A stretch of 64,000 nucleotides of DNA from Natronobacterium gregoryi SP2 (GCF_000230715.2 NC_019792.1:2356001-2420000), one strand, 5' to 3'. Shown: positions 18,518-26,260, counted from the stretch's first letter. The notes: generated from the letters alone by a model not told the origin. Made by a program: numbers and translations.

Positions 18518-19480
18518 TCAGTCCGCCGACGGAACGACCCGCGAGCCTGGGCTCAGGGTTTCGAGCGCATCGAACGGAACCGCGACCTCCGTAGGCGGAC
18601 CGACATCGTCCGGGCCCGACTGGACGATCGGTGCGAGCGCCTCGAGCGTGTCGACGAGTCGCGGTCCCGGCCGGTTGAGGTAGCTGTCGCCGTCCATCGC
18701 CCAGACACGACCGTTCTCGACGGCCGTTAGGTCGTTCCAGCCGTCGCGTTCGGTGAGATCCGAGCGGTTTTCGGCCGTCTGCTCGAGGTCGAACCCACAG
18801 GGTGCGACGACGATCACCTCGGGATCGTACGCGCGGATCTCCGCCCACTCGCGCGGGCGGGATCGTTCGCCGGCGTCAGCCAGTCCGTATTCGCCGCCGG
18901 CCCACTCGACGAGTTCGGCTGTCCAGTGGCCTGCGATCATCGCGGGGTCGGTCCAGTCGAAGATTGCGACTCGGGGTCGGCTCTCGGCCTCGAGGCCGAG
19001 GTTTGCCGTCCGGTTTTGAACGGCTTCGATCCGCTCTTCGAGTTCCGTCTGAACCACCGCGGCGCGTTCCTCGCGTCCAGTCGCGTCCCCGATCCGTTCG
19101 ACGTCGGTGAGAACGTCGTCGACGCTGTGGGGATCTGTCGACAGCACCGCTGGATCGGCGTCGATTTCGTCGACGGCGTCGGCGACGACCGCCTCGTCGA
19201 CCGCACAGACGTCGCACATCCCCTGGGTGACGATCAGGTCGGGGTCCAGCGCCTCGAGCCGATCGACATCGACCTCGTAGACGCCGTCGTCGGTCGTCGA
19301 CTCGAGAACCTGTCGGTCGATTTCGTCGCTGGCGGCGTCCGTCTCGATTCGTGATCGCGTGACTGCGGGAAGCGACTCGACCTCCGGCGGGAAGTCACAC
19401 TCGTGGGAGACGCCGACGGGTTCGATCCCGAGCGCGGCGACGACCTCTGTCGCCGACGGAAGCGTGGTAACGACGCGCAT
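18518..19480 (-). CDS. btuF: Cobalamin (vitamin B12) ABC-transporter substrate-binding protein
   Basis: A 320-residue protein of the BtuF/helical-backbone metal-receptor family. It has MRVVTTLPSATEVVAALG, VGVSHECDFPPEV, LDPDLIVTQGMCDVC and YDPEVIVVAPCGFDLE, the order seen in cobalamin-binding proteins. The start at 19480 follows that conserved N-terminus. There is no signal peptide, so this member may bind B12 in the cytosol or need a different export route. No btuC or btuD genes lie beside it. Confidence 0.85.
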   Translation of the reverse strand: MRVVTTLPSATEVVAALGIEPVGVSHECDFPPEVESLPAVTRSRIETDAASDEIDRQVLESTTDDGVYEVDVDRLEALDPDLIVTQGMCDVCAVDEAVVADAVDEIDADPAVLSTDPHSVDDVLTDVERIGDATGREERAAVVQTELEERIEAVQNRTANLGLEAESRPRVAIFDWTDPAMIAGHWTAELVEWAGGEYGLADAGERSRPREWAEIRAYDPEVIVVAPCGFDLEQTAENRSDLTERDGWNDLTAVENGRVWAMDGDSYLNRPGPRLVDTLEALAPIVQSGPDDVGPPTEVAVPFDALETLSPGSRVVPSAD

Positions 19481-19548
19481 GTGCGGGACTTCGACGCCGA
19501 GCGCCAAAGGTATTGCTATGGTTATAGAAACGGCGACGTGGTTGGCGA

Positions 19549-20034
19549 TTACCGTTCGTTTCCAGTGTCGAACTGGCCGGGGGTCCCGTCTCCACTGCTG
19601 TCGACATCGAACGCGTCGGTCTCGAGTTCGGTGCCGTCGACGCTGACGGTCCCCGCCTGGATCTCGATGGTAACGCCCTCGGTTTCGACCGGTCGACCGA
19701 GCAACTCGTTGGTCGTGGACTCGAGAGCCTGGCTGACAGAGAGGACGAACCGGAAGACAGACTCGAGTTCGGTGCCGGCCTCGCGGAGCGGGCGCTCGGT
19801 CCCGAGTTCGCCGACGCTCTGTGCGCCCTCGGGATGGAGGTACTGGATCGGGTGATCGGTGGGCACCTCTCGCAGATCGACCTCGAACGACCAGAGGTAC
19901 GGTAACAGTTGGATGGCGTACCCCTTCGGTTTCGGTACCTTGCGGCCGATAGCCGCCGTTGCGATGCCGATCGCCGTCGACCCCGTGTTCGTGTCGTAGT
20001 AGGTGCCGGGCACCCCAGGTATCGAGAGTCGCAT
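19549..20034 (-). CDS. Conserved haloarchaeal hypothetical protein
   Basis: A 161-residue protein. The N-terminal half (MRLSIPGVPGTYYDTNTG, GRKVPKPKGYAIQLLPYLW, PTDHPIQYLHPEG) is rich in Pro/Tyr/Gly and looks conserved. The C-terminal half is acidic and less ordered. No motif allows a function to be named. It lies 68 bp upstream of btuF on the same strand. Confidence 0.65.
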   Translation of the reverse strand: MRLSIPGVPGTYYDTNTGSTAIGIATAAIGRKVPKPKGYAIQLLPYLWSFEVDLREVPTDHPIQYLHPEGAQSVGELGTERPLREAGTELESVFRFVLSVSQALESTTNELLGRPVETEGVTIEIQAGTVSVDGTELETDAFDVDSSGDGTPGQFDTGNER

Positions 20035-20261
20035 GTCCGGACAGAGTCACTGGCCACGGGTGAGTACACACCTGGCACTGCCACGGCTCTTTTAGGCCGC
20101 CGGAAGACGCGCGTTTTCCGCACGTTAGTTCGAGTGAGAGTCCTGCCCTCTCCCGGGTCATTCGAGTGCGCGCGGTGCGGGACCTCGAATTCTCGGCCGT
20201 GGCGCGCTGGTGAACCGTCCGAGCGGATGCGAGGGCAGTTCGCTGTTCCGCGAGGGGTGAG

Positions 20262-20334
20262 TGAACGGAGTGAGCGAGCCGGCTGGGGAGGGTGTGGCCC
20301 TGTGGGTGGGACTGAAGAGGTCGAGGGCTTTCTC
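20262..20334 (+). repeat. GC-rich repeat related to 53575-53640
   Basis: The segment contains GAGTGAGCGAGCCGGCTGGG, then GGTGTGGC, then GGGTGGGACTGAA. It resembles the reverse complement of about 53575-53640 (GGCTGGGGAGGGAGTGG, GGTGGGAACGAAAGG). Both sit in gene-poor stretches. No coding frame is evident in 20035-20378. Confidence 0.4.
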
Positions 20335-20378
20335 AGCTGTCCCCTCTCGAAGCGATACTCACGGCACTAACCAGTCAG

Positions 20379-20505
20379 TATCCTAACGTTCTTTAGGATA
20401 GATTGCGTACCGCACAGACGCGCACGAAAGTGCGCTGAGCCGGAGTGCCCAGGACCAACCAAGCCCTCCGGCTCACCGATACGCCCCCGCGTAGCGGGAG
20501 CAATC
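20379..20505 (+). ncRNA. Candidate structured non-coding RNA
   Basis: Four strong hairpins occur in 127 bases. An isolated stem TATCCTAA/TTAGGATA (20379-20400) comes first. Then an outer stem GATTGC (20401-20406) pairs with GCAATC (20500-20505). It encloses GCGCAC-GAAA-GTGCGC (20420-20435, a perfect GNRA tetraloop), a 10-bp stem TGAGCCGGAG/CTCCGGCTCA (20436-20445 with 20466-20475), and CCCGC/GCGGG (20486-20498). The result is a compact multi-branch junction with no matching ORF. Strand is assigned from the GAAA loop. I cannot assign it to a known RNA family. Confidence 0.4.
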
Positions 20506-20624
20506 CATCATTGACGTTGGCGAAATAAAGACCTGCCGACGTCCCGCCAACCCAGCCACAACTGCGTCTGGCACACTCGAGGGATTGTTTTCCGCCGCGT
20601 CGGGCCCTGAGAACTGAGAGACAC

Positions 20625-20804
20625 ATGACCTCGAGAAGTACCAGCCACTGTAACTGTCGTACAGACATCCGAATCGCGAGGACGACCGAGCCAGCGAACT
20701 GCCCCGACTGTGAGACGGCGTTCGAACACTCGCTCGTCGAACACCCAAACAGTGATCATGCATCCAGCACTCATCACGGCACTCGAACGTATCGCGGCCT
20801 GTGA
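20625..20804 (+). CDS. Possible small zinc-finger protein
   Basis: A 59-codon frame starting MTSRSTSHCNCRTD and continuing EPANCPDCETAFEH. The pairs CxC (residues 9 and 11) and CxxC (26 and 29), 14 residues apart, could bind one zinc. Small two-CxxC-type proteins are common in haloarchaea. Its 3' end overlaps the start of the HalOD1 gene by about 47 bases in another frame, so the two could be coupled. It may alternatively be a chance frame. Confidence 0.4.
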   Translation: MTSRSTSHCNCRTDIRIARTTEPANCPDCETAFEHSLVEHPNSDHASSTHHGTRTYRGL

Positions 20805-20976
20805 GGACCGCGACCCGACGGCCCTGCCACCGCTGTACCGGGCCGTCGACCCCGAGGCGCTGACGGCGCTGCTCGAGTCGCCCGCGGCCGTCACCGCCCG
20901 CTTCGAGTACGCTGGCTACGAGGTCGTGATCGGACCCGGGCCGATCGAGGTCGCGGTACTCGAGACGAGACAGTAG
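20758..20976 (+). CDS. HalOD1 output-domain protein
   Basis: A 72-residue protein consisting only of a HalOD1 domain, a haloarchaea-specific module found at the ends of signalling proteins. It shows the pattern ALERIAACEDRDPTALPPLY, AVDPEALTALL and FEYAGYEVVI. Stand-alone copies are common and have no known biochemical activity. An ATG at 20758 fits the domain boundary; an in-frame start at 20710 would add 16 residues. Confidence 0.8.
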   Translation: MHPALITALERIAACEDRDPTALPPLYRAVDPEALTALLESPAAVTARFEYAGYEVVIGPGPIEVAVLETRQ

Positions 20977-21037
20977 CCGATCACGACCGAGCGTCACCAT
21001 CGTCGAGAACCGGTCCGACGTGAAACACGAGGCGGTC

Positions 21038-21706
21038 CTACTCGAGGAGGCTGTCGTCGCCGGTAGCCATGTAGACTGTCCGAGCGGCGACGTTCGTCGC
21101 GTGATCGGCGACTTGCTCGATGTCGGTGACCGTGATCACGAGCCGAAAGATACTCTCGTGGTACTCCTCGAGATCGACAGTTTCGGTATCGAGCGCTACC
21201 ATGTCGCCGAACACTTGGCGACTCGCGTGTTTCGCGAGTTGATCGATCTGGTCGTCACGAGCGACGATCTCCCGGCAGGCGTCCGTGTCCAGAGCTTCGA
21301 AGGCGTCAACTGCATCGGCGACCATCGTTGCACTCTCCTGGCCCATCGATGGAATGTCGACGGCCGTCTCTATCGCCGGCAGTCCCGCTTCCGTCCGTTC
21401 GGCTATCTTGACCGCGATGTCACCGATCCGCTCGAGGTCGGTGCTGATCTTGAACGCTGCGGCGACGAAGCGGAGATCACTGGCAACCGGCTGCTGTAGC
21501 CCCAGCAGCTCGATGCACTTGCGCTCGATAGCGAGATAGCGCTCGTTGACTCTGTCTTCGCTTTCGATGACTCGGCGGACCATCTCCGGGTCGTGGTCGG
21601 CGAAGGCCGCCACTGCGCGGTCGAACTGCGTCTGTACGAGTTTGCCCATCTCGAGTACTGCCTCGCGAAGCGTCTCAAGTTCCTGTCGATAGTGTTCTCG
21701 AGCCAT
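21038..21706 (-). CDS. phoU: PhoU-family phosphate signalling protein
   Basis: A 222-residue all-helical protein made of two PhoU repeats, each with a metal-binding ExxxD-type helix: TDLERIGDIAVKIAE and TDIEQVADHATNVAA. PhoU proteins link phosphate ABC transporters to their regulators and restrain phosphate uptake. Here no pst transporter genes are adjacent, so it acts in trans or on another transporter. The upstream leader contains a short hexamer repeat. Confidence 0.93.
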   Translation of the reverse strand: MAREHYRQELETLREAVLEMGKLVQTQFDRAVAAFADHDPEMVRRVIESEDRVNERYLAIERKCIELLGLQQPVASDLRFVAAAFKISTDLERIGDIAVKIAERTEAGLPAIETAVDIPSMGQESATMVADAVDAFEALDTDACREIVARDDQIDQLAKHASRQVFGDMVALDTETVDLEEYHESIFRLVITVTDIEQVADHATNVAARTVYMATGDDSLLE

Positions 21707-21752
21707 TGTCTCGGTTATGTGTCGGATTTCGTCTCAGTTGTGTGAGTCTGGG

Positions 21753-21776
21753 TGTGGATGTGGATGTGGATGTGAG
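21753..21776. repeat. Hexamer tandem repeat (TGTGGA)
   Basis: Three copies of TGTGGA plus a fourth variant (TGTGAG) lie about 50-70 bp upstream of the phoU start. On the phoU strand this is a pyrimidine-rich CATCCA run. It is prone to length variation and could change leader spacing. The rest of 21707-21953 has no gene. Confidence 0.6.
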
Positions 21777-21953
21777 TGTTGATGGAAGCCACATAGTACA
21801 GCGTTGGGAGGCCCTGATGCGGTCGGACTCGCAAGTTGCGCCAGCAGTTGGTTTCTCTGCGTCCACGCAGCGCTTCGCGAGACCGTATCGAGAAGCGATT
21901 TCTGTCACTGTCGGTCGATAAAAGATTGTGTGGGGTCGTCTCGGTCGTGGTCG

Positions 21954-22370
21954 TTATACCCAGAACCCGGCCTTTTTCAGCGCCGTGATCGTCAGTTCGT
22001 TTTCGACCGTCTCGAGCAGGTCGTCCGCCCGCACGACGCCGGCGATGTCCGAGTCTTCGGTTACCGGCAACGCAGGGAATCCTCGTTCGGAGATGGTGTC
22101 CACTGCAGCAGCTATCGGCGTGTCGGTCGACACTGTCTGAATATCGGTCGTCATGATCTTCTCGACGGCGGCTGTTCGATCGGCATTCAGGAGGTCGGTG
22201 AGCGAGACGATCCCGATGAGGTCGCCACCGTCGACGACGTAGAGGTAGTACAGCGTCGTCCCGTCGGTTGGCGTTCGGTCGCGGAAGCGGTCGATTGCTT
22301 CGTCGACCGTGGTCGTGGGCGGGGCGGTCTGGAACTCGTCGGAGACGAGGCCGGTGAGTGTGTTGGGCAT
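21954..22370 (-). CDS. CBS-domain protein of the Mg transport operon
   Basis: A 138-residue protein with two CBS motifs: TTTVDEAIDRFRDR...GGDLIGIVSLTDLL, then VSTDTPIAAAVDTISERG...DIAGVVRADDLL. In bacterial MgtE, CBS domains fused to the membrane domain sense Mg2+ and gate the channel. Here the regulator is a separate polypeptide, encoded 2 bp after the membrane-protein stop. The C-terminal ENELTITALKKAGFW may dock on the transporter; that is inference. Confidence 0.85.
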   Translation of the reverse strand: MPNTLTGLVSDEFQTAPPTTTVDEAIDRFRDRTPTDGTTLYYLYVVDGGDLIGIVSLTDLLNADRTAAVEKIMTTDIQTVSTDTPIAAAVDTISERGFPALPVTEDSDIAGVVRADDLLETVENELTITALKKAGFWV

Positions 22371-22372
22371 CG

Positions 22373-23077
22373 TTATATCGCCCCTGGAAGCAGCCAGATC
22401 GCCAGGCCAAAGTAGATGACCACGGCGGTGATGTCTTTGAACGTCGTCACCACGGGGTCTGAAACCGCAGCAGGGTCAAACCCAAGTTTGTGTGCGAGCC
22501 AGGGGATGAGATAACCGAACGTGCTGGCAACCAGACAGACTGTCACGAGGGCGGTAAACAGTACGAGTGACAGCATTGGCTCGCCGTGCCAGACCATCGC
22601 GATGCCAGCCGCGATGGTGCCGATGATGAGTCCGATAACGAGACCGAGAACGGACTCGCGAGCAAGGTGGGTCAAGACGTTCTTGTCGTCGATGTGCCCG
22701 AGCGCGAGCCCGCGGACGAAAATCGTCGACGCTTGCGTCCCGACGTTGCCGCCCATGTCCATGATTACTGGAACGAAAATGGCGAGCAACGCGATTTCGG
22801 CTGCTTCCAGTGACCCTTCGGCACCCCCGATTACGCCACCGGCGAGGAGCCCACCAGCCAGTGCAACCAGCAGCCACGGCAGGCGGAGCCAGAGCTTCTT
22901 CGGCAGTGACGAGGTGAGAACGATGTCGCTGCGAGTTGTCTCCGCGTCCGCGACGTCTCGACTGCGAACGACGGTCCCGCCGCCTGTGACGGTTTCGGCT
23001 CCACCGTCAGCACGTAGCGCTGTGGCGTCGTGCTCCATCTGACTCTGGGACTGTTCGGCGGACGTTTCAGCAGTCAT
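22373..23077 (-). CDS. mgtE: MgtE/SLC41-type magnesium transporter membrane protein
   Basis: A 234-residue membrane protein consisting only of an MgtE transmembrane domain. The first 50 residues are hydrophilic. About five hydrophobic segments follow, with the signature VIMDMGGNVGTQASTIFVRG. Because a single copy has only five helices, it presumably works as a dimer. The ATG at 23077 lies inside the last codons of a 47-codon leader ORF (23067-23210), which points to translational coupling or regulation. A CBS protein follows. Confidence 0.9.
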   Translation of the reverse strand: MTAETSAEQSQSQMEHDATALRADGGAETVTGGGTVVRSRDVADAETTRSDIVLTSSLPKKLWLRLPWLLVALAGGLLAGGVIGGAEGSLEAAEIALLAIFVPVIMDMGGNVGTQASTIFVRGLALGHIDDKNVLTHLARESVLGLVIGLIIGTIAAGIAMVWHGEPMLSLVLFTALVTVCLVASTFGYLIPWLAHKLGFDPAAVSDPVVTTFKDITAVVIYFGLAIWLLPGAI

Positions 23078-23210
23078 AGTGTTCCTCCTGTGCTGGCGAG
23101 AAGACGCCGGCGAAGGCACTGTCGAGCAGGCTTCGAACCTGTTCTTCGAGCGTCGGCACGGTTGCGTTCGCTGCACTACTCGGCTGCGTGTGGTGAGTTG
23201 GGTTCCACAT
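23067..23210 (-). CDS. 47-codon leader ORF overlapping the mgtE start
   Basis: It starts ATG (MWNPTHHTQP) 27 bp downstream of a good TATA box, so the mRNA should begin at or next to this codon and the ORF should be translated first. It ends with TGA at 23069-23067, eleven bases inside mgtE. The mgtE ATG is read here in another frame. The conserved core LEEQVRSLLDSAFAGVF is matched by LEGRVRNLLDGGLVGVF in a second ORF at 23522-23683. Differences are mostly conservative and in frame, so coding selection is likely. Function is unknown; it may be a leader peptide that tunes mgtE translation. Confidence 0.65.
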   Translation of the reverse strand: MWNPTHHTQPSSAANATVPTLEEQVRSLLDSAFAGVFSPAQEEHYDC

Positions 23211-23231
23211 ACAATCGGCTATGCAGGCCCC

Positions 23232-23242
23232 TATAACTTAAA
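23232..23242 (-). promoter_or_regulatory. TATA box of the leader ORF-mgtE operon
   Basis: On the minus strand the sequence reads TTTAAGTTATA. It is centred 27 bp upstream of the leader ORF ATG (23210) and preceded by an AT-rich stretch. This is the geometry of a leaderless haloarchaeal promoter, so mgtE itself would have a leader of about 130 bases filled by the small ORF. Confidence 0.6.
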
Positions 23243-23521
23243 TTCACCAAAAATAATAATGGAATAAAAACACAGAGAAGGGGCTACGAGACGGACGCGG
23301 GGTCCATCGGGGCAGACGCGAGACAGCGCTACCGCTCAGCGTGCGTCCACGCCAGTAGCGAGCGGGCCGCGTGACTCTTTGAAATCCCTGTTTCCGCTCA
23401 CAGACGGCGGGAATAGCAGTCGCTGACGAGGGCGGATACGTCGCTTAGGAGGCATAGATACTCCTAAAGCGGTGTATCCGCGGTGGCAGCAGTCGAAAGC
23501 GGCTCGGTGACGACGACCTGT

Positions 23522-23683
23522 CTAGAGCGTCGGACGTTCTCCATATCGGTTCCTCCGTTCGAACTCACAGAAGACGCCGACGAGACCGCCGTCGAGCAGG
23601 TTCCGGACGCGCCCTTCCAAGGGTCGACCGCTCGGTCCAACCGTACGAACAGTTCGATTACCAGGAGGCTGAGTACAGTACAT
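23522..23683 (-). CDS. Second, diverged copy of the mgtE leader ORF
   Basis: A 53-codon frame with ATG at 23683 whose middle (LEGRVRNLLDGGLVGVF) aligns without gaps to the leader ORF of mgtE. As in that locus, a second ATG (23543, preceded by CGGAGGAACCGAT) overlaps its end in another frame, but the frame it opens (MENVRRSRQVVVTEPL...) stops after 26 codons. This looks like the 5' end of a former second transporter gene whose body was deleted. The intervening 23243-23521 shows no gene. Confidence 0.45.
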   Translation of the reverse strand: MYCTQPPGNRTVRTVGPSGRPLEGRVRNLLDGGLVGVFCEFERRNRYGERPTL

Positions 23684-23737
23684 GCGGATATTACGGATCA
23701 GTTTTTACTGTTTCAATGTTCGGTATAAGATATTATT

Positions 23738-23883
23738 ATGTGTCCAACTACCAAGTCGGATCGCGGCGACACGGCCCCAGTGTCGCTGTTTGGAGTCCAT
23801 CGAACACTGGAGCGGACGACGCCGTGATCGACGACGAGATACTCGCGACGGTTGCTGACATAGACAGTCGAGACACGGACTAG
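23738..23883 (+). other. Possible short-gene remnant
   Basis: An ATG at 23738 preceded by TATAAGATATTATT opens a 29-codon frame (MCPTTKSDRGDTAPVS...). A shift of frame would continue it as DDEILATVADIDSRDTD, ending TAG at 23881-23883, exactly where a MITE begins. It may be debris of a small gene truncated by that MITE. Function is unknown. Confidence 0.2.
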
Positions 23884-23988
23884 TACCATCCCAAGCGTGG
23901 ACCGACTAGTTGAGAGTTGGCCCAAACCAATCACGATTCTCGATCAGGAGTAAAGCGCACTAGTCAGAGTAGACTTGGGACGGTACTA
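23881..23988 (-). mobile_element. MITE, long type (CTAG-bounded family), copy 1
   Basis: A 108-bp element with inverted ends TAGTACCATCCCAAGC and CTTGGGACGGTACTA. Its reverse complement is over 90% identical by eye to the middle MITE of the array at 33725-33834, including the internal GTTTGGGCCAACTCTC segment. It encodes nothing. The following 23989-24311 has no gene; around 24069-24102 is a half-copy (ACTGACTGACAGGAACCCG) of the dispersed palindromic repeat. Confidence 0.75.
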
Positions 23989-24311
23989 TATTCGTCTGCG
24001 AACTAGTCTCTATCGCCGGTACGGACGGCCGTACCGATCCCCCAGTGCAACCGCCTCAGATCTCGAGTGGGACAAAACTGACTGACAGGAACCCGTCTGG
24101 GACCGCGCTCGCGTTGCCGTTCTCGAAGTGTCGGCGACGGCTGTGCCCGCGACCTCGAGTCACGCGCGGTCGTCGCGTCGATCCGTGAACGTGCATCGGC
24201 GACGCTTGCGACTGGTTCTCGAGCGTGTTCCCGGCGGTGACGGTCATCGACGGGCGACCGCCGCAGACTGGTGTTCGGTTTCGACGACCGTAATCGAGAC
24301 GCCTCGGTCGG

Positions 24312-24734
24312 CTACTCGTCGCCCGGCAGGGCGATCACGGGAATCTCCGCTCGCGTCACGAGTTTCAGGGAGAGATCACCGGAGAGAAACTGCAAGAGCC
24401 GGTTGCCGCCGCGGGACTGGTAGGCGATGGCAGTCGCGTCGATCTCGTCGGCACTCTCGAAAATCGCGTCGACGACGTGCCGAGAGTAAGCGGTGTGTTC
24501 GTCGGCGTCGGGGAAGACCTCTTGGACGGCCGCGTACGACTCCGCTGCCATTTCTTCGGACTGTTCGACGGGCGTCTTGTCCGGGACGCCACCGCCTTTT
24601 TCGACGACGTGTAACGCTGTGACGTGGTCAGGATCGTACGAGGTGAGTGCACGTGCGGTCGCTCCGGCGTCCTCGGGATGGGCAATTGGGACGATCACGT
24701 GATCGAGCAAATCGCTGTCGCGTGGCTGGTCCAT
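24312..24734 (-). CDS. Universal stress protein (UspA family)
   Basis: A 140-residue single-domain UspA protein: DLLDHVIVPIAHPEDAGA at the start, VTALHVVEKGG, and a C-terminal AIAYQSRGGNRLLQFLSG followed by EIPVIALP. The classical ATP-binding Gx2Gx9GS loop is altered to SRGGNRLLQFLSGDLS, so nucleotide binding is uncertain. It is transcribed alone. The upstream 24735-24917 has no gene. Confidence 0.88.
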   Translation of the reverse strand: MDQPRDSDLLDHVIVPIAHPEDAGATARALTSYDPDHVTALHVVEKGGGVPDKTPVEQSEEMAAESYAAVQEVFPDADEHTAYSRHVVDAIFESADEIDATAIAYQSRGGNRLLQFLSGDLSLKLVTRAEIPVIALPGDE

Positions 24735-24917
24735 ACCGGTACAAAACGAATCTGCGATATAAGAGTTTGCGCTCGAGTTGGCGTGTGTCTCACACTCCTG
24801 CAGGTCGTTCAGACCACTCGATACGGAGGCGAGACGTCGCCACAGCAGACCGGACGAGCCCTTCGCTGCGATCGGGGGCAGTCGACGTGTTGCCGAGATA
24901 CCGGCAGGGACGGCGTC

Positions 24918-25556
24918 TCACGAGAAGAGAAACAGTCCGAGCAGAAAGGCTAACGCGACGTACGAGATGCGGTGGGCGAGGACGGCCCGAGAAGGCAGTA
25001 GCTTCCCTTTTTTCGTCCAGTTGACGAGCGTCTTCGACAACATGACGGGTTTGAACAGGTCACGTCGCCGCACTGGTTTACAGACCTCGAGAAGGTCGTC
25101 TATCCAGTCGGCGAACGGCTCGATCCGGGCGTCGTCGGGACCGTCGCCTTCGACGTACGCACTCAATTCGAGGTTCTGTTCGAACGCGACCTGCGTGAGA
25201 TTCGCGGAGCCGACGACGACGGCGGGATGTTCGCCGGTCCGGACGTACAGTTTCGCGTGGAGAAAGCCGTCGGGGTACTTGTACAGGTGGACCTGCTCGC
25301 CGCTATCGAGTTGCCAGAGGTCGCGAGCGATCGTCGCGGAGAACTGGTCTGCCGTCGGGCCGACGACGATCACCAGTTCGTTTTCGGTGGAGCGCGAGAG
25401 AAACGCCTCGATGTCTGGGCGAAGCGTGTGATACGCGTTGTAGGTGAAGAAGCCGGTGACGAGGTAGATCGTTCCGTCTCCCTCGAACAGCGTCCGGAGC
25501 TGTTCGTCGACGGTCCGATCTCCCCACCGGTTGTTGACGAGTTCGATATCAGCCAT
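24918..25556 (-). CDS. Phospholipase D-like protein with C-terminal membrane anchor
   Basis: A 212-residue protein with one PLD-type HKD half-site. HAKLYVRTG with VVVGSANLTQ (about 118-140) provides the His, Lys and Asn/Ser residues. The N-terminal VDEQLRTLFEGDGTIYLVTGF strand pattern fits the same fold. Single-motif PLD proteins dimerise and cut phosphodiesters in DNA or lipid. A hydrophobic helix at the very end (VALAFLLGLFLF) would fix it to the membrane. The start was placed at MADIELVNN (25556), where the PLD-like fold begins. Confidence 0.8.
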   Translation of the reverse strand: MADIELVNNRWGDRTVDEQLRTLFEGDGTIYLVTGFFTYNAYHTLRPDIEAFLSRSTENELVIVVGPTADQFSATIARDLWQLDSGEQVHLYKYPDGFLHAKLYVRTGEHPAVVVGSANLTQVAFEQNLELSAYVEGDGPDDARIEPFADWIDDLLEVCKPVRRRDLFKPVMLSKTLVNWTKKGKLLPSRAVLAHRISYVALAFLLGLFLFS

Positions 25557-25654
25557 CCGTTCTCTCTCTGTTCGTCCCGTTCGAATAGAGCCGTCATATG
25601 TTTTCCGTACTATCCCACACAGAGACATGGTACACGACAGTAGAGGAGAGCCGA

Positions 25655-26260
25655 TCACGCGAGGTACCGCTCTGGCACGTACGAACGAAACCAGGACGGT
25701 AGATAGCCCGTGAGCCAGCGTGCGACGTCCTCGAGGCGTTTTCGTGCGAGCGTGTAGCAAACCGAGACGGCGAGCAACGCGACGACCAGGAGTTGCCAAC
25801 CCCCCTCGAGCGCTACCAGGAGCGGGACGGCCACTAGGAAAGCGACGAGGAGATCCTCCGGTGCGCCGTCGTACCGGATCCAGCGGCGGGGCGGGAGCCA
25901 GCGGCCGCGGACGTGATCGTAGATCGCGCGGTTCGAGGGTGGAGTGTTCCACGGTCGAGCACCGAGGCCACAACTCGCGATGTCGCCGAAACAGTGACAC
26001 GCGACTGCGGCCAGGAACGTGACGGACCCGATCGTCGGCGAAGACGGAGCGACGACGGCAGCAGGAAGACACGTGGCAGCGCCGAGCACAGCGGAGACTG
26101 GATGGTGGAGCGTCTTCCGGTGGGCTGCTACGACGTCGAGGTCGGGAACGAAGCCCCCGGCGACGCCAGCAGCCAGGGCCGTCGGCGCGTGGTCCGGCGC
26201 GAAGACGACGACCGGCAGAGCGACGACGAGTCCAACCAGGACGTGGGTCGTCACCATCAT
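25655..26260 (-). CDS. YdjM-type membrane-bound metal-dependent hydrolase
   Basis: A 201-residue membrane protein of the YdjM/LexA-binding inner-membrane hydrolase family. It has four hydrophobic segments and the family signature GGFVPDLDVVAAHRKTLHH (35-53). The Asp and His residues there are candidate metal ligands, with a second HCFGD motif at about 88. The substrate is unknown. It is divergent from the site-2 protease gene at 26374. Confidence 0.85.
   Translation of the reverse strand: MMVTTHVLVGLVVALPVVVFAPDHAPTALAAGVAGGFVPDLDVVAAHRKTLHHPVSAVLGAATCLPAAVVAPSSPTIGSVTFLAAVACHCFGDIASCGLGARPWNTPPSNRAIYDHVRGRWLPPRRWIRYDGAPEDLLVAFLVAVPLLVALEGGWQLLVVALLAVSVCYTLARKRLEDVARWLTGYLPSWFRSYVPERYLA

Noticed and set aside
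20100-20200. Possible tRNA gene around GTCCTGCCCTCTCCCGGGTC
   Set aside because: No cloverleaf could be drawn: the T-loop GGTTCRANNCC and matching acceptor arms are missing. No tRNA was recognised elsewhere either.
23522-23683. Calling the second leader ORF an RNA riboswitch rather than a coding copy
   Set aside because: Conservation between the two leaders is ungapped and codon-like, and no shared hairpin set was seen, so coding conservation explains it better.
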